DNA of 64,000 nt from NCBI RefSeq assembly GCF_024166365.1, contig NC_064831.1:45943768-46007767 (forward strand). Reading direction: 5' to 3'. The notes below the pieces were generated by a model. That model was given only the letters and a program-made list of their open reading frames with translations, searched no databases and was not told the DNA's origin. The position numbers and the translations under genes were made by a program. Source of the DNA: Elephas maximus indicus (lineage: Eukaryota > Chordata > Mammalia > Proboscidea > Elephantidae). Below are positions 13,701 through 22,529 of this stretch, in pieces (position 1 is the stretch's first letter; each line of letters opens with the position of its first letter).

Positions 13701-16700
13701 CCAAACTCATTTCCCCCCACCCCCATAATCTGCCTAGCCCTTTCATCTACCAATTAAAAAACAAAACAAAAAACTCTTTCCATCAAACTTTCTCTCACCA
13801 GCTCTTCTCCTCTACTTTGTGACTATATATAGTGTGCTTTCTCTCCAAACTTCACCCAAATTCTCCACGCACATCACCCCATCAAGATAGTCTATATCTT
13901 CTAGAAAAGTCTACTTTTAGTACTTTTAGGACTTCTCTGTATTACAATCTCATTCTAAAATACATCCACATATCTCTTGTGTCATTTCTACCTCTAATTA
14001 AAAGTAATCCATCTGAAATGAATGCCTTCAACTTCATTCTTCTTCATCTCTTAATTTCTATTTTCTTCCATTCACTTCTTTGCTCTAAGATTTCATTTGT
14101 ATCTTTTATACTATTCCTCTTTCCCTCCTCTGCAGGGACTTACTTTATGAGAGGCTTGTCTGTCTCCTCTTTCCCTCCTCTGCAGGGACTTACTTTATGA
14201 GAAGCTTGTCTGTCTCATCCCCAACTACTAGGACAGTGAGTGCCTAACACATAGATATTAAAGAATATGTATTGAATGCCTTATTAGTTAATGAATTATC
14301 CTTTCTGTAACCTTTCTGGTTTCTCCTCTCTCCCTCTACATTGGCTTCTTCTTTACGTCTACAAATATGTTTTAAGGTTTTTTTTTAAGGGAGAAAAAAG
14401 AAATAAAAGACACATAAACAACCTTTCTCTTGACTCTCTCTCTTCAAGTTTTTTGCTGTGTCTTTCTGTTTACCACCAAGCTTCTTTTAAAAATGATTTA
14501 TGCACCACACCTTTATCATTTATTGAAACTTCAATGCTTTGAAAATGCTAAAGCATTTTTGGCAAATTTTCTCAAAATTATCTTCTAAAAATTACCAGTG
14601 ACCTCCGGGAGACCCCTTTTTCATTCCTCATCCTCCTTGCTGCTCTTCCGACAGCCTCTGACACAGGTACGCCCACTGCTCATTAGAACTCTTCTCTGTG
14701 AGGCCTTCCTGGATTTCCTTAAAGATAGGTTATATGTTCGTTTATCTCCTGTAGGTGATCACACCACTTATCATGATGCTTGTAACTAAACATGTCTGTG
14801 TCCCATACTAGACTAAAAATTAAAAATTTCCTGAAGACGGGCTATGTCTTATTAGCCAATGTCTTCCCACGGTCTGACGGTGACTGTTCAATAAAGACTT
14901 GCTGGATAAAAGAATGAATACGGCCATCAGATCAACACCTAATAGATGTCTAAGAATATTGGAGAAGGGGAAGCTTTTTTTTTTTTTTTTTGCTGGAACA
15001 ATGATTTATTGTTTACTGAAGGAAAATTATCTGATACTCAGATCTCTGTATAAGTACAGAATAATATATCTACAGCAAAGCTATACAATCAAGTATTCCA
15101 CTAAACATATAAGCAAACACATTCATGTTTGATAATGTCATTACTGCCTATTTTAGAGTACACTAAAACAAAAATCTAAACCCATCACCCTCGAGTTAAT
15201 CCCAACTCATGGTGCCCCACATATAAGAGCAGAACTGAGCTCCATAGTGGTTTTTTGGCCGTTATCTTTATAGAAGCAGATTGCCAAGCCTTTGTTCTGC
15301 TGTGCCACTGGGTGGGTTCGCACCACCTGCCTTTTGGTTAGTAGACAAGCATAAACCATTTGTGCCACCCAGGGACAGAAGAGAAGTTCTGAACAAGATG
15401 GCAGATAGAATAAGGATGACAGGTGAAATTCTGAGGGGAAAGGGCAAGTGTAAGTAGTATGACGGGCTGTGGACAATTAGAGAGCAGCATAAAAATACAG
15501 ATGAATTAATGCAGGTATTCATTTATTCACCTGACATTTACTATGGGCCAGGCAATTTAGAAAGACAAGAGAGGGAAACAAAAAAGATAACCAAGACGTA
15601 ATACCTATTATCATGGAACTGTCTTATAATCAAGGGCTATGTCTTGGAGTGGCAAAAACTGTTAGAAAATAGGAGTAAGATACTTTGCCACTGAATAGTA
15701 GTTCTCAATCTAATGTTCAAATATCAGGACAAGTTTGGAGGACCACAAATCAGCTTCCTCCAGTCCCTGTACCTCTGCAATCTAGTTCGATCAGTGTTAT
15801 TAATTGAACTGTGTCCCCCCTCAAAATGTGTGTCAACTTGGCTAGGCCATGATTCCCAGTACTGTGTGATTGTCCACTATTCTGTCATCCGACGTGATTT
15901 TCCTATGTGTTGTAAATCCTACCTCTATGATGTTAATGAGGCAGGATTAGAGGCAGTTAATATTAATGAGGCAGGACTCAATTTATAAGATTAGGTTGTA
16001 TTTTGAGTCAATCTCTTTTGAGATAAAAAAGAAAGAAGCAAGCACAGAGACAGAGGGACCTCATGCCACCAAGAAAGCAGTGCTGGGAGCAGAGGTCCTT
16101 TGGACCTGGGGTCCCTGTGCTGAGAAGCTCCTAGACTAAGGGACGATTGATGACAAGGACCTTCCTCCAGAGTCAACAGAGAGAATAAGCCTTCCCCTGG
16201 AGCTGGTGCCCTGAATTTGGACTTCTAGCCTACTAGGCTGTGAGAGAATAAACTTGTTTGTTCCATTCACTTGTGAAATTTCTGTTATAGTCGCATTAGA
16301 TAACTAAGACAAGTAACAGTTCTCAAACTTTAGTGTGCGTAAGGATCACCTGGGAATGTTGTTAAAGATGCAGAGAAATGGCCCAGAAATCCTGATTCTG
16401 TGGATCTAAGAAGAAGAATCTACATTTTTAATAAGCATCTCAGGTGAGTCCTATATTTTTGGTCTACAGAGCACACTACTGTAAATTCCTCATTATTCTA
16501 GCTATTATAATTTTTGCCATATCTGAGTTCCACCTGTATTATTTTCTTATTTCTTCAGATTACATATATATTTATATATATTAGATTTACCCTAAGCACA
16601 AGGATTTTGATGAGTTATATTTTTGTAATACACATGAAATAAATAACCATTAAAAATGCCTGCCTGTATACATCAACGGGTGGGAAATAGTTTAAGAAGT

Positions 16701-19700
16701 ACTGCTAAAGCGTTTATGCCCTGCAAATACCAGGTCCTGAATCCAGCCTGATGATATAAATTGTAACAAAATTTCCAGGGCAGTAAAGCTCAGCTGAATT
16801 GTGCTTCAGAGGAACTCAGGTGAGTATTCCAGTACCTTTTGTGGATTATAAAATAACCTCAAAAAAGTTTTCTAAATTAATGCTCTAATTATTAAGATTA
16901 GGTTGCATACAACTTATAATAAAACTCCTCCCCATACTGATTTTTATTTTAAAAAATGTTTTGTCTTTTATTCTGGTTCTTAACTCTCAGAATACTCTCA
17001 AACTGACACCTGAGCCAACACCTAACCACTAAGGTGTCAAAAGCAGCAGCTGAAGCAAAACATAGATATATCTGTGCTCTTGGCTCACAATAAAATACCC
17101 ACCCATTTTATTTAGAATTATACTTAAGACTGATAATCGAGTTCAAAGATATACGCTTGATATCTCTTTTTTTTCCTTCAACCTTACAGCAGTTTATAAT
17201 AATAGGCAAAATAACATGGCAAAAATATCAGGGGAATAATTTTATCTCAGAAAAGTCTATTCCTTAAAGCCTTTGGCAACTCATAACCACAGAGAAGAGG
17301 GTTAATTAAAATAGAAAATCTTCACCAAATGAAAGGTTATGCTGATATTAAGCCTTTAAAAACAACATCTGCTCTAAATTACATTTTTGCATAAATAGCT
17401 AAGAAAATCAATCTCTACCTAAATACTCTCGAGTGGGTGTCTTTTGGATGCCACATGGTCACTGTGTTACAAGTCAGTTCTATGTATGTTTAATCTCTAG
17501 TCACACTGAATTAAAGACAGATGAATGACTGTAGTCTTTGATCTCTTTATTACTTAAACCAACTGGAAATTTACTTTACCACTTACTGATTTATAAAGCA
17601 CTTTGGGATAGCCATAAATCAAAATCGTCTCGACAGCAGCTGGTTTTTTTTTTTTTTTATTTACCCTGTTTGGATGAAAGGATTACTACAATAGCCTCCT
17701 AACTAGGCTCCCTGCTTCAGTCCTTATTCTCTACAATCTATTCTCCACACAGCAGTCAGAGAAATCCTGTTAAAATATAACAGGATCCGTCAGATCAGTC
17801 ACTCTTCTGCCTAAAACTGTCCAGCAGTTCCTGATCTCAGAGTTAAACTCAAAAACCCACTGTCATTGAGTCGATTCCAACTCATGGTGACCCAATAGGA
17901 CAGAGTAGTGAAGAGGACTTGAAGCACTTATTGATGAAGATCAAAGACCACAGACTTCAGCATGAATTACACCTCAACATAAAGAAAACAAAAATCCTCA
18001 CAATCAGACCAATAAGCAACATCATGATAAATGGAGGAAACATTAAAGTTGTAAAGGATTTCATTTTACTTGGATTCATAATCAATACCCATGGAAGCAG
18101 CAGTCAAGAAAACAAAAAACACACTGCACTGGGCAAATCTGCTGCAACAGACCTCCTGAAAGTGTTAAAAACAAAGATGTCACTTTGAGGACTAAGGTGC
18201 ACCTGACCCAAGCTATGGTGTTTTCAATTGCCTTATACGCATGTGAAAGCTGGACAATGAATAAGGAAGACCAGAGAAGAATAAATGCCTTTGAATGATG
18301 GTGTTGGAGGAGAATACTGAACTTACCATAGACTGCCAGATGAATGAACAAATCTGTTTTGGAAGAAGTACACCCAGAACGCTCATTAAAAACGAGGATG
18401 GCAAGACTTCATCTCACATACTTTGAATATGTTATCAAGAAGGACCAGTCCCTGGAGGACACAATGCTTGGTAAAGCAGAGGGTCATCAAAAGAGAGGAA
18501 GACGCTCAACAAGATTGACACAGTGGCTGCAACAATGGGCTCAAGCATAGAAACAATTTTAAGGATGGTGCAGGACCAGGCAGTGTTTCATTTTGTTGTA
18601 CACAGCATCACTATCAGTCGGAACTGACTCGACGGCACCTAACAACAACACAGGGCTTCTAAGGAGCAGCTTGTGGATTCCAGTGGCTGACCTTTTGGTT
18701 AGCAGCCTGAGCTCTTAACCACTGCACCAGGGCTCCTCTCAGAGTAAAAGCCAGTCTTTTAAATGGCCTACAAAGCCCAACACACAATCGTCCCACCTCC
18801 TGGCACATTTCATACTTCTCTCGCCTTGCTCAGTCTGTGTCAGTTACAACAGCTTCTTTGCTGTTCCTTGTACACTAAGCATAGTCTAGTCTCAGGGTTT
18901 TTGCATGTACTGTTCCTTGTTCCATAGGCATAGTCTAGTCCCAGGGCCTTTGCACGTACTGTTCCTTGTTCACTAGGCATAGTCTAGCCCCATGGCCTTT
19001 GCACGCACTGTTTCTTGTTCACGAAGCTTAGTCTAGTCCAAGGGCCTTTGCATGTACGGTTCCTCTTGGCCGCACTGCTCTTCCCATGGAAACCCTGGTG
19101 GCGTAGTGGTTAAGTGCTACAGCTGCTAAACAAAAGGTCAGCAGTTTGAATCTGCCAGGCGCTCCTTGGAAACTCTATGGGGCAGTTCTACTCTGTCCTA
19201 TAGGGTTGCTATGAGTTGGAATCAACTCGACGACAGTGGGTTTGTTTTTGGTTTTGGCTCTTCCCACACATTATCTGTGCAGCTCTGGTCTATCACTTCC
19301 TTTAGGTCTTCGATCAAATGTCATCTTCTTCCACGCCAGCCCTCCTATGATGACCGTACTTACTACCCCACCACACACATGTATGTCCTATCCCTAACTG
19401 TGCTTTGTTTTTCCCCCTAGACTTACTGTTTACCATTCTATATGCTTTGTTTATCATTGTTTTCCCACTGTGTGAAGTTCTTCCTTGGTGAAGGCTATCT
19501 GCCATGTTCACTGCTCTATCCCAGAGCCAAGAACAGTGTCTAGCAAATAGTAGATGTTCAATGAATATCTTTTTAATGAATAGTATTACTTCAACTTTGG
19601 AACTTTCAGCCTTAACCCTACGAAGAGCTGGAAATAAGAGCTGGAGGGCAGTCCCACATTTCCAGATGGCACCTGACATTTGTGAACTTGCATACAGGAT

Positions 19701-20430
19701 CTTTTGTCTGATACATTGCTCCTGATTTTTCTTAGAAAGGCAGCAGTCAAATTCCTAACTACTTTGCAAGGAGGAAGCAAATCAATCATGTACAAAACTG
19801 ATTTGATTCTTATCAATAAAGAAAACGCCTTCTGGATTTATATAGTTTCTCCTTAAACAAGGAGAATAACCTGAAAACGTGTTGTCTTTTGGGGGGTGGG
19901 GAGGGGGTTGGAGAAACGCGAAGGCCGCGTGCACCCTCTGGAGAGCGTCAACGCTGCTGCAGTCCAACTTACTTTTTGGGGGGGTGGGCACAACCTTCAT
20001 GGTCTCTGCAGTGGGCGGCTTCTCTTTCACCCTTTCAAGTGCCTATTGTGCCGCGTCTTGAGAATGAGGTAAGGTGGGGAGGAGCGCGGTATGCAGGGTG
20101 CTGAGTGCGCCTCTAACTGCCTGCTGACAAAGTCGGCAAGCGGGGGCTCCGCGCGCCGTGTGCGGGCAGCGGGGGCTCCGCGCGTCGTCTGCGGGCAGCG
20201 GCGGCTCCGCGCGCTGTGTGCGGGCAGCGGGCGCCCGGGCCGCTGCAGCCTCGGCCGGCGCGGGCGGGACGCCGGCTGCGCGGAGTTAGGCCCGGACCGA
20301 GCGCCGTGGCCTCCCAGCTGAGGGCACGGCCCCGCGTCCCTACTCTCCCCGATCCCCCCATCCGGCTCCCTGCCCTGTTACCTCGAACTCTCTTTAGCGA
20401 AATGGGATCTTTCTCCTGTTCCGCTGACAT
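612..20430 (-). CDS. PYGO1: PYGO1, pygopus homolog 1 (three-exon coding span)
   Basis: Nuclear co-activator of Wnt/beta-catenin transcription. In the family, the PHD finger binds the HD1 helix of BCL9/BCL9L on one face and methylated H3K4 on the other, while the N-terminal NPF region gives transactivation. Coding exons on the minus strand are 20430-20382 (49 nt), 2946-2861 (86 nt) and 1736-612 (1125 nt with stop), joined by GT-AG introns of 17.4 kb and 1.1 kb. The join gives 419 residues, the human length as I recall it. Visible landmarks are a basic NLS (KKKRK, residues 37-41), the NPF motif (70-72), a long Asn/Pro/Ser-rich low-complexity middle, and a PHD finger at 341-395. The zinc ligands are C343, C346, C359, C363, H368, C371, C392 and C395. 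The aromatic-cage residues Y341 and W366 are present. No frameshift or premature stop was seen, so it should be functional. The neighbour on the same strand upstream is PRTG, as in human. Confidence 0.97.
1737..2860 (-). other. PYGO1 intron 2
   Basis: A 1.1-kb AT-rich intron with GT-AG borders. It contains a (TA)n-like low-complexity tract at about 2655-2750. No interspersed repeat was recognised with confidence. Confidence 0.8.
2861..2946 (-). CDS. PYGO1: PYGO1 coding exon 2 (NLS)
   Basis: An 86-nt exon too short to stand out as an open frame. It is flanked by an acceptor TAAG|GTGGTG at 2947-2948 and a donor CAG|GTAAAT at 2860-2859. With the last base of exon 1 it encodes 29 codons, starting GGDSGLDG and ending KKKRKANTQ. 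The lysine/arginine run is the nuclear localisation signal. Phase agrees with exon 1 (phase 1) and exon 3 (phase 0). Confidence 0.95.
3120..3560 (-). mobile_element. Old L1-like 3' fragment
   Basis: The text resembles the antisense 3' region of ancient mammalian L1 elements (phrases such as TGGATAGTGTTTCATAGCA and GGTTGTTTCCAAACC). It is diverged and the borders are uncertain. Confidence 0.4.
4385..4772. repeat. 41-44 bp minisatellite, about 9 units (PYGO1 intron 1)
   Basis: Nine head-to-tail units share the core CCCTCACTCTGGACCTTGCT followed by CTATGTCACCCCAACA. Unit length varies from 41 to 44 bp. Because most lengths are not multiples of three, all three plus-strand frames stay open for long stretches and give repeat-like peptides. 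These frames are not genes. Confidence 0.95.
5466..5690 (+). mobile_element. L1 ORF2 fragment
   Basis: Resembles a segment of L1 ORF2 in sense orientation (the stretch with ATGCCAAGTGGGATTTATCC and ATTCAATATATAGAAATCAA, coding for the conserved GFIPG and IQYIEIN region). Broken by stops and short. Confidence 0.6.
5680..6215 (-). mobile_element. L1 3' fragment, antisense
   Basis: Classic antisense L1 text: a GTTTTCCACAGCAGCTGCA start, the CATCTTTTCATGTGCTTA phrase and the TTTGCAAATATTTTCTCCCA phrase. The junction with the sense fragment just to the left suggests an inverted or rearranged insertion, or two insertions. Confidence 0.65.
7285..7452 (-). mobile_element. AfroSINE, minus orientation
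   Basis: A reverse-orientation SINE with the CCATAGGATTTCCAAGGAGC body and the CCTTTTGGTTAGCAGCCATA head region, ending TCACCAGGGCTCT. Diverged by some 15-20 percent by eye. Confidence 0.85.
7510..7905 (+). mobile_element. Possible LTR fragment
   Basis: Non-coding sequence with an LTR-like layout: a CTGCTCTG/CTGCTGCTGC-rich body, then a GGTAATAAACTTC polyadenylation-like signal near 7754. The family is not recognised. It could also be unique intron sequence. Confidence 0.3.
8195..8362 (+). mobile_element. AfroSINE, plus orientation
   Basis: A near full-length copy. Head GGAAACCCTGGTGGCATAGC, anticodon-like middle GCTGCTAACCAAAAGGTCAG, body CCTATGGGGCAGTTCTACTC, and tail TCGGAATCGACTCGACGGCA followed by a GGTTTTGGTTTT end. 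Confidence 0.93.
9590..9790 (-). mobile_element. MIR SINE, antisense
   Basis: Contains GGAAACTGATGCACAGAGAT and CACACAGCTAGTAAATGGCA, the hallmark antisense core of MIR, preceded by the ACCAGGCACTGTTCTA portion. Confidence 0.8.
9833..10080 (-). mobile_element. L1 3' UTR fragment (lineage-specific), antisense
   Basis: Begins at the poly-T side (TTTAATTTTTATTGTGCTTT) and continues through CAGTCTCTCATACAAAAATT. It is the reverse complement of the 3' end of the L1 seen at 11018-12521, so the assignment comes from comparison within this window. Confidence 0.8.
10112..10271 (-). mobile_element. AfroSINE, minus orientation
   Basis: Reverse-orientation copy: TTGAGTCGATTCTAACTCAT, then GCCCCATAGGGTTTTCCATG, ending GTGCCACCGGGGCTCC. 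It lies about 30 bp beyond the 3' fragment of an L1. Confidence 0.88.
11018..12521 (+). mobile_element. 5'-truncated L1 with 17-bp target-site duplication
   Basis: A 1.5-kb insertion flanked by the direct repeat AAGGAGGGTAACATGAC (11001-11017) and AAGGAGGGCAACATGAC (12522-12538). The left part codes, in broken frame, for the C-terminus of L1 ORF2 (phrases like WWKWKIVQPLWKS, LPYNPAISLLGIYPR and LSEISQLQKDKY, interrupted by stops). This is followed by a long non-coding 3' region and an AATAAAAATTTTAAAAAAAG tail. The 3' region recurs in this window at 9833-10080 and 22530-23190 in the opposite orientation. Truncated and not autonomous. Confidence 0.92.
12600..12745 (+). mobile_element. MIR SINE, sense
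   Basis: Layout of MIR: ACATGTTACTTAATCACAT, TTCCTCGACTGTAAAATAGG and GTTGCGAGGGTTAAGCAAGA. Diverged. Confidence 0.65.
12768..12972 (-). mobile_element. AfroSINE (longer variant), minus orientation
   Basis: Reverse copy of the longer subtype, which has an extra block (TTTTCAGAAGTAGACTGCCA and CTTTCTTCTCAGGTGCCTCT) between body and head. The same variant is at 39828-39967. Confidence 0.85.
13380..14290 (+). mobile_element. L2 LINE 3' region
   Basis: Typical L2-like pyrimidine-rich text with TACTGATGACTTCCAGATCT and a terminal ATTGAATGCC-type end. It contains a 50-bp tandem duplication at 14116-14215. Confidence 0.55.
14116..14215. repeat. 50-bp tandem duplication
   Basis: Two adjacent 50-bp copies starting CCTCTTTCCCTCCTCTGCAG at 14116 and 14166. 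They differ at a single base (GAGGCTTG against GAAGCTTG), which implies a recent event inside an old L2 sequence. Confidence 0.95.
14600..14925 (+). mobile_element. L2 LINE 3' fragment
   Basis: Ends with the L2-type signature TTCAATAAAGACTTGCTGGA, preceded by the GACGGGCTATGTCTTATTAG phrase. Confidence 0.6.
15178..15376 (-). mobile_element. AfroSINE (longer variant), minus orientation
   Basis: Diverged reverse copy with CTCCATAGTGGTTTTTTGGC and GCCTTTTGGTTAGTAGACAA, ending GTGCCACCCAGGGA. Confidence 0.8.
15795..16311 (+). mobile_element. Solo LTR (MaLR-like)
   Basis: A 517-bp block that starts TGTTATTAATTGAACTGTGT and ends TAGATAACTAAGACA, so it has the TG...CA ends of an LTR. It has an AATAAA at about 16247 and no internal retroviral sequence beside it. 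The start resembles MaLR LTRs. I could not identify a clear target-site duplication. Non-coding. Confidence 0.65.
16315..16460 (+). mobile_element. MER5A-like DNA transposon fragment
   Basis: Reads TTCTCAAACTTTAGTGTGCG, GGATCACCTGGGAATGTTGT, CCTGATTCTGTGGATCTAAG, which is the MER5A-type layout (hAT-Charlie, non-autonomous). Confidence 0.7.
16470..17600. other. PYGO1 intron 1, no recognised feature
   Basis: AT-rich unique-looking sequence. No gene, RNA or clear repeat was seen. A short AfroSINE tail relic (GTCTCGACAGCAGC) follows at about 17604-17645. Confidence 0.5.
17850..18736 (-). mobile_element. AfroSINE split by an RTE insertion
   Basis: The first part (17850-17913, TTGAGTCGATTCCAACTCAT...GGACAGAGTA) and second part (18652-18736, GGGCTTCTAAGGAGCAGC...CACTGCACCAGGGCTCC) together form one reverse AfroSINE. 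Flanking L2 sequence shows a probable target-site duplication: CTCAGAGTTAAA on the left and CTCAGAGTAAAA on the right. The gap is filled by an RTE element. Confidence 0.88.
17914..18651 (+). mobile_element. 5'-truncated RTE LINE inserted in an AfroSINE
   Basis: Begins at GTGAAGAGGACTTGAAGCAC (the reverse-transcriptase region just after the YADD motif in the fuller copy at 41635-43390). It codes in broken frame for LLMKIKDHRLQHELHLNIKK, and ends ACTGACTCGACGGCACCTAA CAACAAC. Stops and frameshifts make it inactive. Confidence 0.9.
18862..19066. repeat. 49-bp tandem repeat, about 4 units
   Basis: Units start at 18862, 18911, 18960 and 19009 with the shared phrases TGTTCCTTGTTCAC, AGGCATAGTCTAG and GGGCCTTTGCA. 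It is an expansion within the L2 sequence (the L2 phrase GCTGTTCC is the seed). Confidence 0.93.
19085..19258 (+). mobile_element. AfroSINE, plus orientation
   Basis: Full-length copy: GGAAACCCTGGTGGCGTAGT, AGGCGCTCCTTGGAAACTCT and GGAATCAACTCGACGACAGT, ending GTTTTTGGTTTTGG. It abuts the 49-bp minisatellite. Confidence 0.93.
20141..20227. repeat. 29-bp GC-rich tandem repeat, 3 copies
   Basis: Three consecutive 29-bp units start at 20141, 20170 and 20199. Each has the core GGCTCCGCGCG followed by TGCGGGCAG, with a few substitutions between units. It lies within the CpG island, about 155 nt into PYGO1 intron 1. Confidence 0.9.
20382..20430 (-). CDS. PYGO1: PYGO1 coding exon 1
   Basis: Encodes MSAEQEKDPISLKRVR plus the first base of a glycine codon. 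This matches the N-terminus I recall for mammalian PYGO1, and the ATG is at 20430-20428. The donor reads GAG|GTAACA at 20381-20380. An upstream in-frame ATG at 20442 (MRSV) exists, but the recalled family start is the second one. The exon lies inside the CpG island, so the 5' UTR and transcription start are expected between about 20431 and 20900. Confidence 0.93.
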
Positions 20431-21071
20431 TACAGACCGCAAAGCATGACTCCCCCCCAGGCCGCGGGAATTCGGTCTCTTTGATGCGGCGCCGGCGGCG
20501 GCGGCTCCTCCTCCTCGCGGGGCCGCAGCGGCGGCTCGCCGAGCCTTCCAGCCGAGGAGCGGCCGAGGGCGGCGGGGCCGCGGGCCGACTTTGCAAAGTT
20601 TGGGAGGAAGACGAGGCCTCGCGGCGGCCGCTCAGCCGCGGCGGCTGGGAGCGCGGCCTGGGGGAGGCCCCCAGTGCCGGGCCGGCATGTGCGAAGGGCG
20701 CTGCGCCGCCGCCGCCTCCCACTCCTTCGCCGCCGCCGCCTCAGGAGCGTCTGACAGGGGAGGCGGGAGGCGGGCGGCCCGGCCCTGGCGGCGCGCACAG
20801 CGCCCTCTGAGGAGGAGGTCTGCTCTCTCGCGTTGCCGACGCGCAGACACAAAAGCCCCCGGCTGGAGCCGCCTGCCAAGCCCGCTCTGGGGCGGGCGAG
20901 GGACGTGGCGCGGCCCCGCGGCCTCCCCGCCCTGCTATCCCCAGCCCCGCACGGGGACGGGCTTCGGGGGGCGGGGGCCGCTCTAGTCCCCCGACGCCTC
21001 CCGCCGCCGCCTCGCGCCCCGCCTCGGCCCACCCCCCACGGCCCGCGCGCGCCCCACGCTCGGCCGGGCCC

Positions 21072-21165
21072 GCGGCCCTCGGAGCCGGCGGGGCAGCGCG
21101 CGCCGAGGGGCCCGGACCGCGGCCCTCACAGCCGGCGGGGCAGCGCGCGCCGAGGGGCCGGGGCC
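21072..21165. repeat. 47-bp tandem duplication in CpG island
   Basis: The block starting GCGGCCCTC at 21072 is repeated at 21119 with two changes near its start. The shared core includes GGCGGGGCAGCGCGCGCCGA. It sits upstream of the PYGO1 start. Confidence 0.88.
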
Positions 21166-21399
21166 ACCCTCCGCCCGCCAGGCCCGAGCAGGGCGCCGGC
21201 GGCCTCTGTGAGGAACGGCGCCTCGGAAGTTCGCCGCAGGCACGGCGGGCGGCTTGGCCTCGCGGCTGGGGACGTGAAGGAGGAACACGCGATCCGAGCA
21301 AACTTTGGAAGCGGGAACCGGAGCGGTCTTGGGGGGCTTGTGGAGACCCAGACCCCCGACTCCGCGGTCTGAACACCTGTTTGTAGAATGCTCCAGCGG

Positions 21400-22525
21400 C
21401 CCGCTTTGACTCGACTCTTGTGAAATAGCGACATAGAGTTAATGCCAGACGGGAGGGCGGGTCGAGCGGTGAGAAGACTGGACTTCATTTAGACGTTAAA
21501 TTTCAGAAGGACGCCCAGTGGGCTTGTAGCTTGGATTTCCAGCCCTCGGTTGGGCTGTGTGAGCCCAGACCACTTAGGTAGCCTCTCTGGTCTTTACATC
21601 TCTAAAGGTCTCTCCCAGCTCTGACGTTCTTTGTTGTACTTTTACGAAGTTGTGCTCTGTGTTACTAGCTTTTCCAATTATCCTACCAAAGAGAATCTGT
21701 AAGGCGCAGACTCTGATCTTCAAACAGGTATTGGGCTGATTTTGATGTCGGAATCGCCGAAAAGCACACATTAGTCATGCGAGGACTTCAGACTAACCAC
21801 AAACGGGGGTCTCATCCTTTTAGAGACAAGACCCATGTAATTCATTCAGCTGCACAGTGTCAGATAGGACAGGATATAAATACGAAGTCAGAGTACAGTG
21901 GTAACACTCCGTAACAGACAAGCACTGCAGCCGCCGAATCGGCCTGAAGACGGGGTACGTGTGGCCAGAGGTCAAGGGTACCTTTCTCTGATAAGTTTTG
22001 GGGGAAAATCCTGATTAGAAGACTCAGACTGGGATAAAGGAGAAAATGTCCCATACAGGAGTCACGTGTAAGAAGGCTCTCTCCCTTACACCCCACTAGA
22101 ATGTAAGCTCCATGCAGACAGGAATTTTGTCCCATTCACTACTATCCTCTGTATCTAACAAACACTGGCACACAGTAAGTGTCCTCCCGCCCCCGGGTTT
22201 TTTGTTGTTGAATGAATGCAGGAATGAACAGATTGGAAGTGGTCCTGGGATTGGCTGGATTGAAAAGGCCTTGGTAAGTGTGATAAAGCAGAAGCAAATG
22301 GTATGATAAGGCATACTGGATCTTACACTGTATGTAGGGTTGTTGAGGAAGATGTGAAAGCACTTTGAAAATACCAGTGAATATGGAAAGTTTTTATTAT
22401 ATATTGCTTAGTGCAAAGAGAGTGGTTGAGAAAAATTACTGCTAAGAGATTTTGAATTCATAGTAGTTCCGTAAAGTTAGAGTCTCAGAGAATATGTAAA
22501 CGAAGAGAAATGAATTGGTCTCTCT
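21400..22525. other. PYGO1-PRTG intergenic, upstream of PYGO1
   Basis: Sequence immediately upstream of the CpG island. It could hold distal promoter elements of PYGO1. No gene or clear repeat was recognised. Confidence 0.4.
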
Positions 22526-22529
22526 CCTT

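Larger units (their letters stand above)
17670..19590 (+). mobile_element. L2 LINE, interrupted by later insertions
   Basis: L2-type text runs 17670-17849 (CTAACTAGGCTCCCTGCTTC and GATCAGTCACTCTTCTGCCT), resumes at 18737 (GGCCTACAAAGCCCAACACA), and continues after a minisatellite and an AfroSINE to about 19590 (TAGATGTTCAATGAATATCT end). It is the oldest layer of a nested set of insertions. Confidence 0.7.
19880..21400 (-). promoter_or_regulatory. CpG island and probable PYGO1 promoter
   Basis: G+C and CpG density rise sharply here against an AT-rich background on both sides. The island contains PYGO1 coding exon 1 (20430-20382), several GC boxes (for example GGGGCGGG near 20889), short GCC/GGC runs around 20480-20760, and no TATA box that I could see. 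It is therefore read as the housekeeping-type promoter and 5' UTR of PYGO1. Bidirectional transcription is possible, but there is no exon evidence on the plus strand. Long open frames in this block, on both strands, are expected from high GC and are not called as genes. Confidence 0.8.

Noticed and set aside
20430-21376. Long open frames on both strands in the CpG island (up to 211 codons)
   Set aside because: High GC removes stop codons. The peptides are Arg/Pro/Ala/Gly-rich without domains, and overlapping frames are open on both strands at once. Only the PYGO1 exon 1 frame is supported.
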